DNA from: Nocardioidaceae bacterium
Lineage (GTDB): Bacteria > Actinomycetota > Actinomycetes > Propionibacteriales > Nocardioidaceae
Reading direction: 5' to 3'
Assembly (NCBI GenBank): GCA_013813125.1
Contig: JACCSH010000052.1
Span: forward strand, 1-15,290
Length of the DNA stretch: 15,290 nt
Shown here: piece by piece, positions 7,391 through 14,507 of the stretch
Position numbering within the stretch: position 1 is the stretch's first letter
Layout: each line of letters starts with the position of its first letter
The notes under the pieces: generated by a model
The model's input: the letters and a program-made list of their open reading frames with translations, nothing else
The model's database searches: none
Told to the model about the DNA's origin: nothing
Position numbers and translations under genes: made by a program

Positions 7391-8535
7391 TGTGCTACCT
7401 CCTTGGGCTGCGACGACGAGTACTCCACCTGGCTGCGGCCTGCCAGCTCGGTGACTGCTTCGCAGACATCGTGTGCCGTCACCGAGGTGAGGCAGGGGTG
7501 CCCGGGAATCTGACACCAGGTGGCACGAGTTTCTCGACACGCCGCTTGCTGGTCACCCAGCAAGACATGCGGTACGCCGTACGGCGCCCAGCGGACGGCG
7601 GGCACGGTCGGTGCGAAGAGCGAGACCACGGGGGTGCCGACGGCAGCCGCCAAATGCGCCGGCCCGGTGTTGGCGGCAACGACCACCGCGGCCCGGTCGA
7701 GGACCGCGGCCAGCTGCGGCAGCGAGGTGCGTCCGCCCAGGTCCACCGGCTTGTCCCGGTTAAACCCCGCCGGTCCTGGGAGTGGGGGGCACGCGCGCGA
7801 GCCGAACGATGTGCGCTCGTCGAACGATGCATGCTGAGGGAGAGAGCCAGCCGACGCGACCGCTCGAGTCAAGCCGGCCTCTGACGGCGCTCCCGTGACG
7901 ACGACGCGCCAGCCGATGTTCACCAGTTGCTGGCTGCACTCAGCGAAGCGCCGCACCGGCCAAGCCCGGGCGGGGACGGACGTTCCAGGATGCAGCACGA
8001 CGTAGCCATCGCTGCCGACGAGGAAGGCCACGTCCGGGAGCGGTCGTCGTACGTCGAGCCGCCCGTCGTCGGCCGTCGGAAGGGGCAAGCCCGCTGCAGT
8101 CGAGAGTGAGAGAGCTCGCTGCGTCTCGTGGAGGTTGTCGCTGACGCGGTGCCGCAGGTCCAGAAGAGTGCCGGGGTAGTCGTCGCTGATCGCACCCACC
8201 CAGCTCACCCCGCCGAGCCGGAGGAGCAGCGCGGTGGGCAAGGCCGACTGGTGGAAGGAGGTGAAGATGAGGGCCCCGTCGAACGAGCGCTGACCGATCT
8301 GGTCGACCAGGCGACGGATGTCGGCGCCGTCGACGAGTGGGCGCCCGGAGTCGATCCACGGACACGGCCAGACCATCACGTCGTCGACACCAGGCAGCAG
8401 CCTTGCTGCTTCTGCGCCCTGAGGGCCGGCGAGCACAACCAGCTCGTCGCAGCCTGCGGCCATCGCCCGAATCGCTGGCCCGGCGAGCAGTACGTCCCCG
8501 GCATTGTCGAGTCGTACGGCGAGCAGCCGCCTCAC
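7387..8535 (-). CDS. GT9 family glycosyltransferase (ADP-heptose:LPS heptosyltransferase-like)
   Basis: A 382-residue GT9 enzyme and the first of two in the operon. The N-terminus RRLLAVRLDNAGDVLLAGPA carries the conserved GDxLL loop (Gly13-Asp14). Later come FTSFHQSALPTALLLRLGG, LHPGTSVPARAWP (181-193), VVVTGAPSE, and the family signature NTGPAHLAAAVGTPVVSLFAPT (Asn289 onward). The C-terminal part has a CQIPGHPCL element with paired cysteines. About 30 residues (236-265, rich in Pro, Gly and Arg) separate the VVVTG strand from DLGGRTSLPQL, longer than usual. GTG at 8535 overlaps the TGA of the upstream fusion gene (GTGA). Expected reaction: transfer of heptose from ADP-heptose, which the neighbouring genes make. 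It is only moderately similar to the second GT9 (2303-3265), so the two probably add different residues rather than being recent duplicates. Confidence 0.93.
   Translation of the reverse strand: MRRLLAVRLDNAGDVLLAGPAIRAMAAGCDELVVLAGPQGAEAARLLPGVDDVMVWPCPWIDSGRPLVDGADIRRLVDQIGQRSFDGALIFTSFHQSALPTALLLRLGGVSWVGAISDDYPGTLLDLRHRVSDNLHETQRALSLSTAAGLPLPTADDGRLDVRRPLPDVAFLVGSDGYVVLHPGTSVPARAWPVRRFAECSQQLVNIGWRVVVTGAPSEAGLTRAVASAGSLPQHASFDERTSFGSRACPPLPGPAGFNRDKPVDLGGRTSLPQLAAVLDRAAVVVAANTGPAHLAAAVGTPVVSLFAPTVPAVRWAPYGVPHVLLGDQQAACRETRATWCQIPGHPCLTSVTAHDVCEAVTELAGRSQVEYSSSQPKEVAQ
7398..7403 (-). promoter_or_regulatory. Ribosome binding site deciding the GT4 start
   Basis: On the minus strand this reads AGGAGG, a perfect anti-Shine-Dalgarno match, 7 bases ahead of GTG at 7390. 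It lies inside the last codons of the upstream GT9 gene and supports the GTGA-overlap start over the much longer open frame. Confidence 0.85.
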
Positions 8536-10106
8536 CAGCGGCCTGCCAGGATGTCTTCGACCGCCCTCGTCAGGTCGCGGCTGACTCTGTCCGCTGCGCT
8601 CACCTCTTCGACGCGCGTCGCTGGTGTGGGGACCAAGATCCCAACAGCTCCGGCTGCCTGTGCCGCGTCGACGTCACTGGCGATGTCGCCGATGACCACG
8701 CAGCGGCCCGGGTCGACGCCGAGGGTCTGGCACGCGTCCTTGACCATTCCGGGGGCGGGCTTGCGACAGGCACAACCCTCGGTGGAGCCGTGGGGGCACA
8801 CCCGCCAGAGATCGAACGGCCCGAGCAGGTCCTCGACCCGGCGATTGACCGCCAGCATCTGGTCGAGCCCAATGGCCCCCGTGCCCACAGCTGACTGGTT
8901 CGTGATCACTCCGGTGCGGACCCCCCGAGACCGCAACGCGTCGAGGGCCTCTGCGGCGCCATGGACGGGCGAGACGAGGTTCGGATCCCCGTTGTACGGA
9001 ACATCGTGCACCAGCGTGCCATCACGGTCGAAGAGCACCAGTTCAGGAAGGCCCCGCCAGGGTTGGGCCCGCCAATGTCGCAGCGTGCCACTGGCCGTGT
9101 GCCAGGCCGCTGCAAACGGGATGACCGCGCTGGTGGTGAGCATTCGGCGCACTTCGGGCCAGTTGCGAGGCCCGGGCGCGATCCGGGCATAGGCGAACTC
9201 GGCGGTGCCGCCCAGCCAGGTGAGGGCGGCGAGCGACGCGAGTCGACGCCGTCTCATTGCCCGAAGACTTACGGCCGCCGCAGCTGCAGCCGTGACGGCC
9301 AGGTGCCGGGACCGTCGGCCTTCGGGGGCGTTGACGAGACTTCGCCAGGATGTGCCGTGCAGGCGACGCATGAGCTGATCGTCGGCGTTGCCCCGCTGTT
9401 GGCGCACGCTAACCCAATCATCGGTGGGGCGGATCGGATGAGTGATCCAACGCTGGCCAGTCGTCAAGACACCGGAACTGGCCGAGATGCGCAGCCCCAG
9501 ATCGGCATCTTCTCGAAACGCCCGCGGAAACCGCTCGTCGAAACCACCGGCGGCACTGAGAGCCGACCGCCGGTAGGTCATGTCGGCGGTGATCCATAGC
9601 GATGAGGCAAGACCTGCCGTCGACCGCTCCCAGTCTGTGGGGCGGCGGTCGCTCGGCTGCGGCACCCGGACGCGACCCTGACTACCCGCCACACTCGGAC
9701 CAGCGGCCGCCAGGTCGATCGCGAGAAGCCGGCGCCAATCCGGGTCGGGAACGACGTCGTCGTCGAGGAAGCTCACCCACTCGGTGGCTGCCAGCCGCCA
9801 GCCGATATTGCGTGCCCTGGCGGGCCCACCGCCGCCGGAACTGACCACCCGCAGGCCGACGAGGCCCAGATCAGCGAGGGTATCGGCGAGCCGCTGCGGG
9901 GAGGCGTCCTGGCCGGGGTGCCGGTCGTCCACGACGATGACGGCAGCGGGAGGCGGCCCCTGTCCGTTCGCCAAGGCGTCAAGCATCACCTGCAGGCTGG
10001 GCCGGCAGAGGGTCGGCACCACCACAGTGGTGGGCAGCGTCGAACGGCCAGCGGACTTCCCAGGAGCGAAGGATGAGCTGGCGGAGGAGTTCGATGTCGT
10101 CGTCAT
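8532..10106 (-). CDS. GT2 glycosyltransferase fused to a GmhB-type heptose bisphosphate phosphatase
   Basis: A 524-residue fusion. Residues about 25-260 are a GT-A family 2 glycosyltransferase: TTVVVPTLCRP (26-36), IVVDDR, GPARARNIGWRL, the metal-binding FLDDDVVPDPDW (113-124), and GGFDERFPRAFREDADLGLR (187-206). A linker of about 80 residues (265-345), alanine-rich and partly hydrophobic, follows. Residues about 355-524 are a HAD-IIIA phosphatase: FDRDGTL (359-365, Asp360/Asp362), ITNQSAVG (401-408), CRKP with Lys449, and GDIASDV (473-479). The zinc loop CPHGSTEGCAC has Cys437, His439, Cys445 and Cys447 as in GmhB. The phosphatase would hydrolyse D-glycero-D-manno-heptose 1,7-bisphosphate to the 1-phosphate, the step between the two HldE activities. 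The ATG at 10106 shares one base with the carbamoyltransferase TGA (TGATG). Earlier in-frame starts would lie antisense to nothing but inside the upstream coding region. Confidence 0.92.
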   Translation of the reverse strand: MTTTSNSSASSSFAPGKSAGRSTLPTTVVVPTLCRPSLQVMLDALANGQGPPPAAVIVVDDRHPGQDASPQRLADTLADLGLVGLRVVSSGGGGPARARNIGWRLAATEWVSFLDDDVVPDPDWRRLLAIDLAAAGPSVAGSQGRVRVPQPSDRRPTDWERSTAGLASSLWITADMTYRRSALSAAGGFDERFPRAFREDADLGLRISASSGVLTTGQRWITHPIRPTDDWVSVRQQRGNADDQLMRRLHGTSWRSLVNAPEGRRSRHLAVTAAAAAAVSLRAMRRRRLASLAALTWLGGTAEFAYARIAPGPRNWPEVRRMLTTSAVIPFAAAWHTASGTLRHWRAQPWRGLPELVLFDRDGTLVHDVPYNGDPNLVSPVHGAAEALDALRSRGVRTGVITNQSAVGTGAIGLDQMLAVNRRVEDLLGPFDLWRVCPHGSTEGCACRKPAPGMVKDACQTLGVDPGRCVVIGDIASDVDAAQAAGAVGILVPTPATRVEEVSAADRVSRDLTRAVEDILAGRW

Positions 10107-11740
10107 CAGCCTGAAGGGGGCCGGCGTACGGCGAAAGGGCCGATTGCCAGCAGGTCGACGGGCGCAGAGCCGAAGCACTCCAAGGCGTCGCGGGGGCTGT
10201 CGACCATGGGACGCCCGGCAGTGTTGAGACTGGTGTTGATGACGACGGGTAGCCCAGTGCGCCGCTCGAACTCGGCCAGCATGCGGGCAAGGGTTGGCGA
10301 GCTGGTATCCACCGTCTGCACGCGAGCCGTACCGTCGACATGGACGACGGCTGGGATGAGCTCGCGCCATCCCGGGTCAACGTCGTGGACGAACAGCATG
10401 TACGGCGAGACGGCTGGCCCGCGCGAGAAGATGTCGCGCGCTCTTTCCGCCCGAACCATTGGGGCCACCGGTCGGAACTGCTCCCTGCCCTTCACGTCGT
10501 TGAGGCGCTCCAGGTTGCGCGAGTGGCCGGGGTGAGCGAGCAGAGACCGATTGCCGAGCGCCCTTGGCCCGTACTCGCTGCGCCCTTGGAACCAGGCCAC
10601 GACGCCGTTGTCCGCGAGACACGAGGCAACCTCGACAGCGATGTCGGCTGGCTTCGAGAAGGGAACGCGGGCCGTGAGTAGACAAGCCTCCAGCTCGTCA
10701 TCGGTCCAGCCACGGCCGAGGTCTGCACCAGGCATGGCGGTGGTGACGTCGCCGCCAGAGCGGGCCACGTGAAGCGCTCCGCCCAGCGCAGTGCCGGCGT
10801 CACCCGCAGCCGGTTGCACCCAGACATCCTCGTAAGGCGTTTCGGCGTAGAGCCGGGTGTTGGCCACACAGTTGAGCGCCACGCCACCAGCCAGGCTCAG
10901 CGCCGTACCACCGGTGCGGGCGTGCAGCCACCCGGCCAGCTCGAGCAGCACCTCCTCCAGACGGATCTGCACGCTGGAGGCGAGGTCGGCGTGGTCCTGA
11001 GTCCAGGGTTCGTCAGGAGCCCGCAGCTTGACCAGGCTGGCCCAGTCGATCCGGTCGGTGCGAAAACCCCCGTCACCAGTGGTGTAGATCAGCTGCCGGA
11101 GCTCGCCGAGGTGTTTCGGTTCACCGTACGACGCGAGGGCCATGACCTTGTACTCGTCGCTGCTGCGTAGGAATCCCAGGTGCTGGGTCACGTCTTCGTA
11201 CAGCAGGCCAAGCGAATGGGGGAGGGCTTGGCTGGCAAGCGTCTCGAGCCTCCCGTCGTCATACCGGCCCGCGAGGTGACTCACCGACTCACCACGGCCG
11301 TCGAGCACGAGGACGTCGACCTGCTTGTGCGGTGAGGCGAGCCCAGCCGAAGCAGCGTGCGCGACGTGGTGGGGTACGAAACGGACAGCGGCGGGGTCGA
11401 GCCCGGGCAGTGCTGTCGCCAAGAAGGTTGGCGCGGTGCGGGCATAGGTCAGGCGCAGGTGATCCCAGGGATCGCGCAGGCCCATCTCATCGGCTGGCTT
11501 AGCCAGTGCTGGGTCGAAAGAGTAAGCCACTGCGTCAAGGTCCGAGGCGTCGATTCCGGCGGAACTCAGGCACCAAGCTGCGGCAAGTTCTGGCAGCTCC
11601 CAGGCGGCGAACGGCACCGGAGGCTTGCCGTGCTTGCGCCGCGAGAAGCGCTCCTCCTCGGCCGCAGCGACGGTTTCGCCGTCAATGACGAGAGCCGCCG
11701 CCGGGTCGTGAAAGATCGCGTTGATGCCGAGCACCTTCAC
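10106..11740 (-). CDS. NodU/CmcH/TobZ-family carbamoyltransferase, first gene of the operon
   Basis: A 544-residue O-carbamoyltransferase. The N-terminal ASKHA/Kae1-like domain begins MKVLGINAIFHDPAAALVID (His11) and contains VPHHVAHAASA (122-132) with His124/125 and His128 for metal binding. It then has VLVLDGRGES with Asp147 and SDEYKVMALASYG (194-206). The C-terminal YrdC-like domain shows LAGGVALNCVANTRLY (283-298), QPAAGDAGTALGGAL, EYGPRALGNRSLLA (389-402) and REQFRPVAPMV (419-429), all characteristic. Family members use carbamoyl phosphate and ATP to form carbamoyl-AMP, then transfer the carbamoyl group to a sugar or antibiotic hydroxyl. Here the acceptor is probably a heptose or another sugar of the same glycan. 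The start is GTG at 11740 with GAGGAG (complement of 11747-11752) 6 bases away. Transcription begins in the divergent region that it shares with ugd. Confidence 0.95.
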   Translation of the reverse strand: MKVLGINAIFHDPAAALVIDGETVAAAEEERFSRRKHGKPPVPFAAWELPELAAAWCLSSAGIDASDLDAVAYSFDPALAKPADEMGLRDPWDHLRLTYARTAPTFLATALPGLDPAAVRFVPHHVAHAASAGLASPHKQVDVLVLDGRGESVSHLAGRYDDGRLETLASQALPHSLGLLYEDVTQHLGFLRSSDEYKVMALASYGEPKHLGELRQLIYTTGDGGFRTDRIDWASLVKLRAPDEPWTQDHADLASSVQIRLEEVLLELAGWLHARTGGTALSLAGGVALNCVANTRLYAETPYEDVWVQPAAGDAGTALGGALHVARSGGDVTTAMPGADLGRGWTDDELEACLLTARVPFSKPADIAVEVASCLADNGVVAWFQGRSEYGPRALGNRSLLAHPGHSRNLERLNDVKGREQFRPVAPMVRAERARDIFSRGPAVSPYMLFVHDVDPGWRELIPAVVHVDGTARVQTVDTSSPTLARMLAEFERRTGLPVVINTSLNTAGRPMVDSPRDALECFGSAPVDLLAIGPFAVRRPPSG

Positions 11741-11760
11741 GGCGTGCTCCTCTCGTTAGC

Positions 11761-11854
11761 GAATCTGCCGAGAACCGGCTTGTGCCCCTTTCCTGCGTCG
11801 ACTAACGGAATCGGGCGAGAACCGCTTCTCCTCTGAGGTGGTGAAGCGGTTCTC
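11761..11854. promoter_or_regulatory. Candidate operator: three GAGAACCG boxes in the divergent promoter region
   Basis: The 126 bases between the divergent carbamoyltransferase and ugd starts contain two direct copies of GAATC-N4-GAGAACCG (11761-11777 and 11808-11824), exactly 47 bases apart. A third copy lies in inverted orientation, GAAGCGGTTCTC (11843-11854). Boxes two and three form a perfect 12-base inverted repeat. The region must hold the promoters of both the heptose operon and ugd, so the boxes are well placed for a shared regulator. No clear -10/-35 pairs could be assigned. Similar 10-base strings occur inside coding sequence (GAGAACCGGC at 12741, AGCGGTTCTC at 4947), so the box alone is not unique. 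Confidence 0.5.
11817..11854. repeat. Perfect 12-base inverted repeat upstream of ugd
   Basis: GAGAACCGCTTC (11817-11828) and GAAGCGGTTCTC (11843-11854) are exact reverse complements with a 14-base spacer. Inside the spacer CCTCTGAGG (11830-11838) is itself a palindrome around one base, so the transcript could form a long nested hairpin. No T-run follows on either strand, which argues against an ordinary intrinsic terminator. It could be an operator or a structure in the ugd leader. Confidence 0.7.
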
Positions 11855-11866
11855 AGATGCCGGCGC

Positions 11867-13228
11867 ATGAACCCTCCGGAGCGGGGCACAGAACTCACCG
11901 TGCGGATCTCAGTTTTGGGGACCGGTTACCTCGGTGCCACCCATGCGGCATGCCTGGCTGCCTGTGGTCACCAGGTGGTCGGCATCGACACCAATCCCGC
12001 GCATGTGAAGCGGCTCGCCACCGGTCGGGCACCCTTCCAGGAGCCTGGTCTCGACCGGCTGCTCGCCCAGGGACTGCGGGCCGGGAATCTGTCGTTCTCG
12101 ACTGACTACGACGCCGCGGCCGCAGCCGAGGTGCACTTCGTGTGCGTCGGCACCCCGCAGGCCGAGGCGAGCGAGGCTGCCGACTTGTCGGCTTTGTGGG
12201 CAGCACTTGAGTCGCTCGCTCCGCTGCTGGTCGGTCCGAGCTTGGTAGTCGGGAAGTCGACGGTGCCGGTGGGTACGGCAGCACGGGCGCGTCACCTCAT
12301 TCGTCGGATCGCACCGGGCGGCGACTCGGTAGAGCTGGCTTGGAACCCTGAGTTCCTACGTGAAGGCCATGCCATCGAGGACTCCTTGAGACCTGACCGG
12401 CTGGTGTTCGGAGTCGAGAGCAACGAGGCCGACCTGACGCTGCGCGAGGTGTACGCGCCCGTCATCGCAGCCGGGGTCGCCACCGTCCGTACCGATCTGG
12501 CCACCGCAGAGTTGGCCAAGGCAGCAGCCAACGTCATGCTGGCTGCCCGAGTGTCGCTGGCCAACCTGTTCGCCGAGGTCTGTGAGGCGGCTGACGCCGA
12601 TGTGGGTGACCTAACGATGATCCTGGGATACGACGCCAGGATCGGCTCCGCGTTCCTCACCCCCGGCATCGGCTATGGCGGTGGCTGCCTGCCCAAGGAC
12701 ACCCGCGCGTTCCTGGCGCGCGCCCAGGAGCTGGGAGCCGGAGAACCGGCAAAAATCCTGCGCGAGATCGACGCGATCAACCTGCGCCAACGCGCCCGAA
12801 CCGTAGACCTTGCCGTCTCGGTGCTCGGCGGAAGCGCGGCCGGAGCGAACGTCACGGCCTTGGGGGCAGCCTTCAAGGCCGGCTCCGATGACGTTCGCGA
12901 CTCACCTGCCCTCGACATCGCCAGCAGGTTGCACTCGTTGGGCGCGCGCGTGCGGGTCAGCGATCCAGCCGCGCTTCGCAACGCACGTCGGGCCAAACCA
13001 GAGCTTCTCTACGACGACGACGCCATCTCGGCCTGCTCGGGCGCAGATCTGGTCATGGTGCTGACCGATTGGGCCGACTTCCAGAGCATCGACCCGGTGG
13101 CGCTGCTCGATGTCGTCGCCGCACCACGAGCCATCGACGGGCGACTGTGCCTCGACCCGGACAAGTGGCGAGCAGCGGGTTGGGAACTGCATGCGCTCGG
13201 TCGCCGCTCGGCCGCCGGGCCGGGTTGA
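11867..13228 (+). CDS. ugd: UDP-glucose 6-dehydrogenase
   Basis: A 453-residue UDP-glucose/GDP-mannose dehydrogenase family protein. It has the NAD motif VLGTGYLGATHAACLAACGH (16-35), FVCVGTP (91-97), KSTVPVGT (130-137), WNPEFLREG (159-167), AELAKAAAN (214-222) with Lys218, and GIGYGGGCLPKDTRAF (267-282) with the catalytic Cys274. It oxidises UDP-glucose to UDP-glucuronate with two NAD+. The central motifs favour the UDP-glucose branch of the family. UDP-glucuronate can be used directly or decarboxylated by the uxs product at 1393-2358. Start choice is not firm. ATG at 11867 has no clear ribosome binding site; GTG at 11900 also begins just ahead of the first strand but lacks a well-spaced site. 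The gene starts 12 bases after a 12-base perfect inverted repeat. Confidence 0.9.
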   Translation: MNPPERGTELTVRISVLGTGYLGATHAACLAACGHQVVGIDTNPAHVKRLATGRAPFQEPGLDRLLAQGLRAGNLSFSTDYDAAAAAEVHFVCVGTPQAEASEAADLSALWAALESLAPLLVGPSLVVGKSTVPVGTAARARHLIRRIAPGGDSVELAWNPEFLREGHAIEDSLRPDRLVFGVESNEADLTLREVYAPVIAAGVATVRTDLATAELAKAAANVMLAARVSLANLFAEVCEAADADVGDLTMILGYDARIGSAFLTPGIGYGGGCLPKDTRAFLARAQELGAGEPAKILREIDAINLRQRARTVDLAVSVLGGSAAGANVTALGAAFKAGSDDVRDSPALDIASRLHSLGARVRVSDPAALRNARRAKPELLYDDDAISACSGADLVMVLTDWADFQSIDPVALLDVVAAPRAIDGRLCLDPDKWRAAGWELHALGRRSAAGPG

Positions 13229-13250
13229 ACGAAGCGGCGAGGGTCAGCGT

Positions 13251-14222
13251 TTGAAGATCCTGCTGTGGCACGTGCACGGCTCGTGGACCACGGCGTTCGT
13301 GCACGGGGACCACGAGTACGTCGTTCCCGTGACTGCGGACCGCGGACCAGACGGTGTGGGGCGCGCCCGTACCTGGGACTGGCCGTCGAGTGTGCGCGAG
13401 GTGGCGCCCGACAGGCTCCGCGACGAGAACGTGGACCTGGTGGTGCTGCAACGCCCCCATGAAGCCGACCTCGTGATGAGCTGGACCGGACGCCAGCCTG
13501 GGCAAGATCTGGCGGCGGTCTACTGCGAACACAACACCCCAGGCGGGGACGTACCGTTCACGAGGCACCCGCTGGCTGGGCAGTCCGACATCCCCGTCGT
13601 TCACGTGACCTCCTTCAACTCGCTCTTCTGGGACTGCGGATCCGCAGCCACAACCGTGATCGAGCACGGCATCATCGACCCCGGCCATCTCTACACCGGG
13701 GAGATCGCACGAGCCGCCGTCTGCATCAACGACCCGGTCCGCCGTGGCCGGGCTGTCGGAACGGATCTGCTCGCTCCGTTGTCTGGGGCCGTCCCGATCG
13801 ATGTCTTCGGGATGAGGGTCGACGGCCTGCAAGGAGCCCTGGGGCTGGATCCTGGGAGGTTGCGCACATACGACGACGTGGCGCAGCACGAGATGCACGC
13901 AGCGCTGGCCCGACGACGTGTCTACGTCCACACCTCCCGGTGGACATCGCTCGGCTTGTCGCTGCTCGAAGCCATGCATCTCGGTATGCCGGTGGTCGCA
14001 CTCGCCACGACCGAGGCTCCGATGGCCGTACCGGATGGTGCCGGCGTCGTGTCTACCCGGATCGATGATCTGGTGCATGCGGTGTCCATGTACGTCGCCG
14101 AGCCCGAGCGTGCGCACCTCGCTGGCACGGTGGCCCGGACCCATGCCTTGTCGCGCTACGGGCTGCAGCGTTTCCTGGGCGACTGGGACAGGCTCCTGGG
14201 CGAGTCGGTACAAGCGCGGTGA
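13251..14222 (+). CDS. GT4-like glycosyltransferase
   Basis: A 323-residue protein that looks like a compact GT-B glycosyltransferase. The N-terminus KILLWHVHGSWTTAFVHGDH forms the first strand and loop. LVVLQRPHEADL (64-75) and YCEHNTPGGDVPFTRHPL (91-108) follow, then VIEHGIIDPGHLYTG, and a C-terminal TSRWTSLGLSLLEAMHLGMPVVA (228-250). That last segment occupies the place of the GT4 EX7E motif. Glu240 matches the second Glu, but the first Glu position appears to be Thr232. The start is TTG at 13251 with GAGGG (13239-13243) 7 bases ahead, 22 bases after the ugd stop, so the two genes are probably co-transcribed. Substrate unknown; a glucuronate, xylose or glucose donor would fit the neighbour. 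No signal peptide or membrane helix. Confidence 0.82.
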   Translation: MKILLWHVHGSWTTAFVHGDHEYVVPVTADRGPDGVGRARTWDWPSSVREVAPDRLRDENVDLVVLQRPHEADLVMSWTGRQPGQDLAAVYCEHNTPGGDVPFTRHPLAGQSDIPVVHVTSFNSLFWDCGSAATTVIEHGIIDPGHLYTGEIARAAVCINDPVRRGRAVGTDLLAPLSGAVPIDVFGMRVDGLQGALGLDPGRLRTYDDVAQHEMHAALARRRVYVHTSRWTSLGLSLLEAMHLGMPVVALATTEAPMAVPDGAGVVSTRIDDLVHAVSMYVAEPERAHLAGTVARTHALSRYGLQRFLGDWDRLLGESVQAR

Positions 14223-14507
14223 CGGTTGCCGATAGGCATCTTTCCGCAGATTCAAGTGCGGCCACGCAGCGGCTGCTGTCAGCACTGAGTCATCACCCGA
14301 TAGCTCGGAGAAACCGGCTGATGTGATACGGGTCACAATCACGAATTGTCCAGGCGGCGGGGTCGTCACGGTCGTCCGGTTGCAGTTGGCGAACACCGGA
14401 TCTTTTGGCAGCATCGGCGCAGACTTGAACTGAATAGCACCCGCGACGGACCGCCGAATCCTGCCCCCCAGCGCGAGTGACCACCGTCCGTCGACACCGA
14501 AAGCAAC
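14223..14507. other. Intergenic region upstream of the NlpC/P60 riboswitch
   Basis: Non-coding stretch after the GT4-like gene. It contains two small hairpin-capable sequences just after the stop (CCGCA at 14244-14248 with TGCGG at 14257-14261, and the palindrome GCAGCGGCTGC at 14266-14276). Neither has a T-run, so at best they are weak terminators. It also holds the CRP-type site at 14322-14337. The promoter of the hydrolase transcript should lie between that site and 14508, but no convincing -10/-35 pair was found. Open frames here show no protein-like composition. Confidence 0.6.
14322..14337. promoter_or_regulatory. CRP/GlxR-type binding site
   Basis: The sequence is TGTGA, six bases, TCACA, an exact match to the consensus half-sites of CRP-family regulators, including actinobacterial Crp and GlxR. 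It lies in the intergenic region 330 bases ahead of the NlpC/P60 start and about 170 bases ahead of the riboswitch. That is a reasonable place for a site acting on the promoter of this leader transcript. The promoter itself could not be placed. In actinobacteria, CRP-family control of cell-wall remodelling genes such as rpfA is established; the link here is inference. Confidence 0.65.

Noticed and set aside
11817..11854. Inverted repeat as an intrinsic terminator
   Set aside because: It lies between divergent gene starts and lacks a T-run, so a terminator role is not supported; kept as operator or leader structure.
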